Assembly (NCBI RefSeq): GCF_002407245.1
Contig: NZ_CP010681.1
Location: forward strand, 2,666,001-2,730,000
DNA: 64,000 nt
Direction of reading: 5' to 3'
Origin: Phaeobacter piscinae
GTDB lineage: Bacteria; Pseudomonadota; Alphaproteobacteria; Rhodobacterales; Rhodobacteraceae
The notes under the pieces are model-generated. The model made no database searches. It saw only the letters and a program-made list of their open reading frames with translations, and had not been told where the DNA came from. Positions 61,986-64,000 of this stretch are shown here, piece by piece. The position numbers and the translations under genes are program-made. Position 1 is the stretch's first letter. The number at the start of each line of letters is the position of its first letter.

Positions 61986-62597
61986 TCAGTCGCGATGAAA
62001 CACCCGCAGCGCCAGCAGCACACGGGAACTGGCGGTCACCAGACACAGCGCGCCAAACACCCAGGCCATGGGGGCAAACCACGCAGGCAGCAGGCACAGG
62101 AGCACAAAGAAACCGATGGTCTCCGCCCCCTCCAACAGCCCGCCGGTGAAATAGAGCGTCTTCACCCCGCGCGCCGTGCTCTTCATCTTGTGTTTTTCCG
62201 CCAGCACCGCATAGCCCAGAAAACTGGTGCCGTTCACATAGAACGTCATCAGCAGGAAGGCGCCCGCCACCGCGTTCTGGCTTGGATCCGCCAGCACAAA
62301 GGCCAGCGGCACCGCGCCGTAGAACAGGAAATCGCAGGTGATATCGAGATAGCCGCCAAAATCACTTGGTTCACTGGCGCGGGCCACCGCACCGTCCAGA
62401 CCATCCGCCAGCCGCGACAGCAGCAGCGGCAGCAGCGCCAGCGCAAACAGACCGCAGGCAATCATCACGGCCGACAGCAGCCCCAGCGCCAGCCCCAGCA
62501 GCGTCACCTGATTGGCGCTGATGCCGGCGCGGGCGATCACCTGCCCCTGCGCGTTCAGCATCGGATCAATCAGCGGGCGGATTTTTGAATCAAACAT
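61986..62597 (-). CDS. CDP-alcohol phosphatidyltransferase family protein
   Basis: A 203-residue membrane enzyme with the CDP-alcohol phosphotransferase signature D-G-x2-A-R-x8-G-x3-D-x3-D in 'DGAVARASEPSDFGGYLDIT' (near residues 65-84, last Asp just after), and about five or six membrane segments. GGGGAG lies 3 bases before the ATG at 62597, so this start is preferred to the upstream one. It transfers a phosphatidyl or similar group from a CDP-activated donor. The acceptor is not clear; it is not a typical PgsA or PssA by length and context. Confidence 0.87.
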   Translation of the reverse strand: MFDSKIRPLIDPMLNAQGQVIARAGISANQVTLLGLALGLLSAVMIACGLFALALLPLLLSRLADGLDGAVARASEPSDFGGYLDITCDFLFYGAVPLAFVLADPSQNAVAGAFLLMTFYVNGTSFLGYAVLAEKHKMKSTARGVKTLYFTGGLLEGAETIGFFVLLCLLPAWFAPMAWVFGALCLVTASSRVLLALRVFHRD

Positions 62598-62738
62598 ACT
62601 CTCCCCTACCCCGCACACCGGGGCTTTGCCACTCACGATTATGATAGGCGGAATGCGGGATTTCCCGCAGATATCTTTGCGCCAACATCTGACATTTTGC
62701 GCTTTTGGTTGCGGCGCACTCGTGCCACGCTGCGGCGC

Positions 62739-63704
62739 ATGAGCACCAATCTGATCAGCCTAGACGGCACCCCCGCCAGCGCCCTTGCCTTTGGCACCAT
62801 GCAGTTTGGCGGCCGTGCCAATGCCGCGCAATCAGCTGCGATGTATGACGCCTGCCGCACCGCCGGGATCACCCATTTCGATACCGCCTGGGTCTATACT
62901 GATGGCCAGAGCGAAGAGATCCTCGGCCAGTTGATCCGGGACGCCCGCGACAGCCTGCTGATCGCCACCAAGGTCGCCTATACCGGTGGCGCAGGCCGCG
63001 AGAATATCCGCCGCCAGCTGGATCAGTCACGGGCGCGTCTGGGGCAGGATATGGTCGATATCCTTTATCTGCACCGCTACGACGAAGAAACGGATCTGCG
63101 CGAAACGCTTGCCTCACTGGCGGAGCTGCGCGCCGCCGGGCAGTTTCGCTATCTCGGCCTGTCGAACTTTGCCGCCTGGCAGGTGATGAAGGTGATCATG
63201 ATCGGACAGGAGTTTGATCTGCGCCCGGCGATCCTGCAGCCGATGTATTCGCTCATCAAACGTCAGGCCGAAGTGGAACTTCTGCCGATGTGCGCCGATC
63301 AGGGCATTGCCGTTGCCCCCTATTCGCCGCTGGGCGGCGGGATGCTGACCGGGAAATATGCTGCGGGTCTTGCGGATGAAACAACCGATGGCGGCAGCCG
63401 GGGCCGACTGGATGAGGATCCCCGCTACCGCGAACGTTACGGCCAGAGCTGGATGCTGGACAGTGCCAGCGCCCTTGCTGAACTGGCTGCGGAGCTGGGG
63501 GTGGAGCCTGCGAGCCTCGCTGTGGCCTGGGCGGCAGGCTATGGCGCGCAGGTGACGCCGATCATCTCTGCCCGCACGCTTGCGCAGCTGCGCCCCTCAC
63601 TCGCGGCACTGGATATCGAGATGACGCCCGCGCTTTATGACCGCATCTCAGCGCTGTCGCCACGTCCGGCGCCGGCCACCGACAGACTGGAGGAACAGGC
63701 ATGA
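62739..63704 (+). CDS. aldo/keto reductase
   Basis: A 321-residue (beta/alpha)8 NADPH-dependent reductase. It has 'HFDTAWVYTDGQSEEILG' with the catalytic Asp and Tyr (near residues 44-61), the catalytic Lys in 'LIATKVAYTG', and the catalytic His in 'ILYLHRYDEE'. C-terminal NADPH-binding residues are in 'TPIISARTLAQLRPSLAAL'. The start at 62739 opens the family-like sequence. The next gene overlaps by 4 bases. The substrate is unknown. Confidence 0.88.
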   Translation: MSTNLISLDGTPASALAFGTMQFGGRANAAQSAAMYDACRTAGITHFDTAWVYTDGQSEEILGQLIRDARDSLLIATKVAYTGGAGRENIRRQLDQSRARLGQDMVDILYLHRYDEETDLRETLASLAELRAAGQFRYLGLSNFAAWQVMKVIMIGQEFDLRPAILQPMYSLIKRQAEVELLPMCADQGIAVAPYSPLGGGMLTGKYAAGLADETTDGGSRGRLDEDPRYRERYGQSWMLDSASALAELAAELGVEPASLAVAWAAGYGAQVTPIISARTLAQLRPSLAALDIEMTPALYDRISALSPRPAPATDRLEEQA

Positions 63705-64000
63705 GCACTCAGATCCCCGATGTGCTGATCATCGGCGGCGGGCTTGCGGGTCTTAGCGCCGCAGCCGCACTCAGCCCCCGACGCAGCACCCTTGTGCTGG
63801 AGAGCGAAAGCGCACTTGGCTATCATTCCTCCGGTCGCTCTGCGGCGATGTTTGAGGCCCATTACGGCCCCGGCCCGGTGCAGGTGCTGACACAGGCCAG
63901 CGAGGCCCATCATCGCATCAATGGCTATCTCAGCCCGCGTGGCATGATGCTGGTCGCAGGCCCCGATCAGGCAGAGGAATTTGCCGCTGACTGCGCCGCC
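63701..64000 (+). CDS. FAD-dependent oxidoreductase (DAO family), N-terminal part
   Basis: The gene runs off the right edge; 100 residues are visible. The N-terminus has the dinucleotide motif 'VLIIGGGLAGLSAAAAL' (residues 8-24) and 'LGYHSSGRSAAMFEAHYGP', as in DAO-type amine or amino acid oxidases. It overlaps the aldo/keto reductase stop (ATGA), suggesting a shared operon. Confidence 0.85.
   Translation, partial: MSTQIPDVLIIGGGLAGLSAAAALSPRRSTLVLESESALGYHSSGRSAAMFEAHYGPGPVQVLTQASEAHHRINGYLSPRGMMLVAGPDQAEEFAADCAA

Overview
The window is GC-rich chromosomal-type DNA from an alphaproteobacterium, most probably a marine Rhodobacteraceae (Roseobacter group, Phaeobacter/Ruegeria-like). That is inferred from gene content and order: a pgi-zwf-edd-eda Entner-Doudoroff operon, an frc-type fructose transporter with a ROK regulator, xdhABC linked to a BMP-family nucleoside transporter, and HAAT-type aromatic uptake. 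No rRNA, tRNA, CRISPR array, prophage or replication origin was seen.

The left third (about 1-24 kb) is accessory and partly decayed. It starts with the N-terminus of a CaiB-type CoA-transferase, then a GFA-family zinc protein. A seven-TM AraC-type regulator follows, divergent from a sterol-desaturase/DUF2147 fusion that overlaps a methyltransferase. Next come the relics of an IS110 element and of a GNAT acetyltransferase, a GntP-type permease and a GcvA-like LysR regulator. From 9.0 to 19.3 kb lies a compact aromatic operon under a divergent LysR gene: maleylacetate reductase, a five-gene branched-chain-type ABC transporter, a flavin phenol hydroxylase, an intradiol hydroxyquinol dioxygenase and a beta-keto acid cleavage enzyme. 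Together they would import a phenolic, hydroxylate it to hydroxyquinol, open the ring to maleylacetate, reduce that to 3-oxoadipate and cleave it with acetyl-CoA. A GNAT-methyltransferase fusion, an IS66 relic and a TauE/SafE exporter follow.

The middle (24.4-40.7 kb) is carbohydrate metabolism. A minus-strand operon (BadF-type amino-sugar kinase, GntR/UTRA regulator, SIS-type deaminase, NagA) faces a plus-strand operon (MurQ, sugar-binding protein, two permeases, Gfo/Idh/MocA oxidoreductase, ABC ATPase). Near-identical 11-bp tandem repeats sit in front of both, so one GntR regulator probably controls amino-sugar uptake and breakdown in both directions. The product, fructose 6-phosphate, can enter the adjacent pgi-zwf-edd-eda operon, which has a LacI-type palindrome upstream.

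The right part (40.8-64 kb) has a second GFA protein, the frc fructose uptake and phosphorylation operon with its ROK regulator, a GNAT enzyme, dnaE, and the xdhABC purine oxidation genes followed by a BMP-type nucleoside/purine ABC transporter with a small DUF2834 protein embedded in it. It ends with a CDP-alcohol phosphatidyltransferase, an aldo/keto reductase and a truncated FAD oxidoreductase.

No wholly new system stands out. The points most worth a second look are the BKACE-terminated hydroxyquinol pathway, the desaturase-DUF2147 fusion with its membrane-bound AraC regulator, the GNAT-methyltransferase fusion, the shared repeats of the amino-sugar divergon and the insertion in XdhB.
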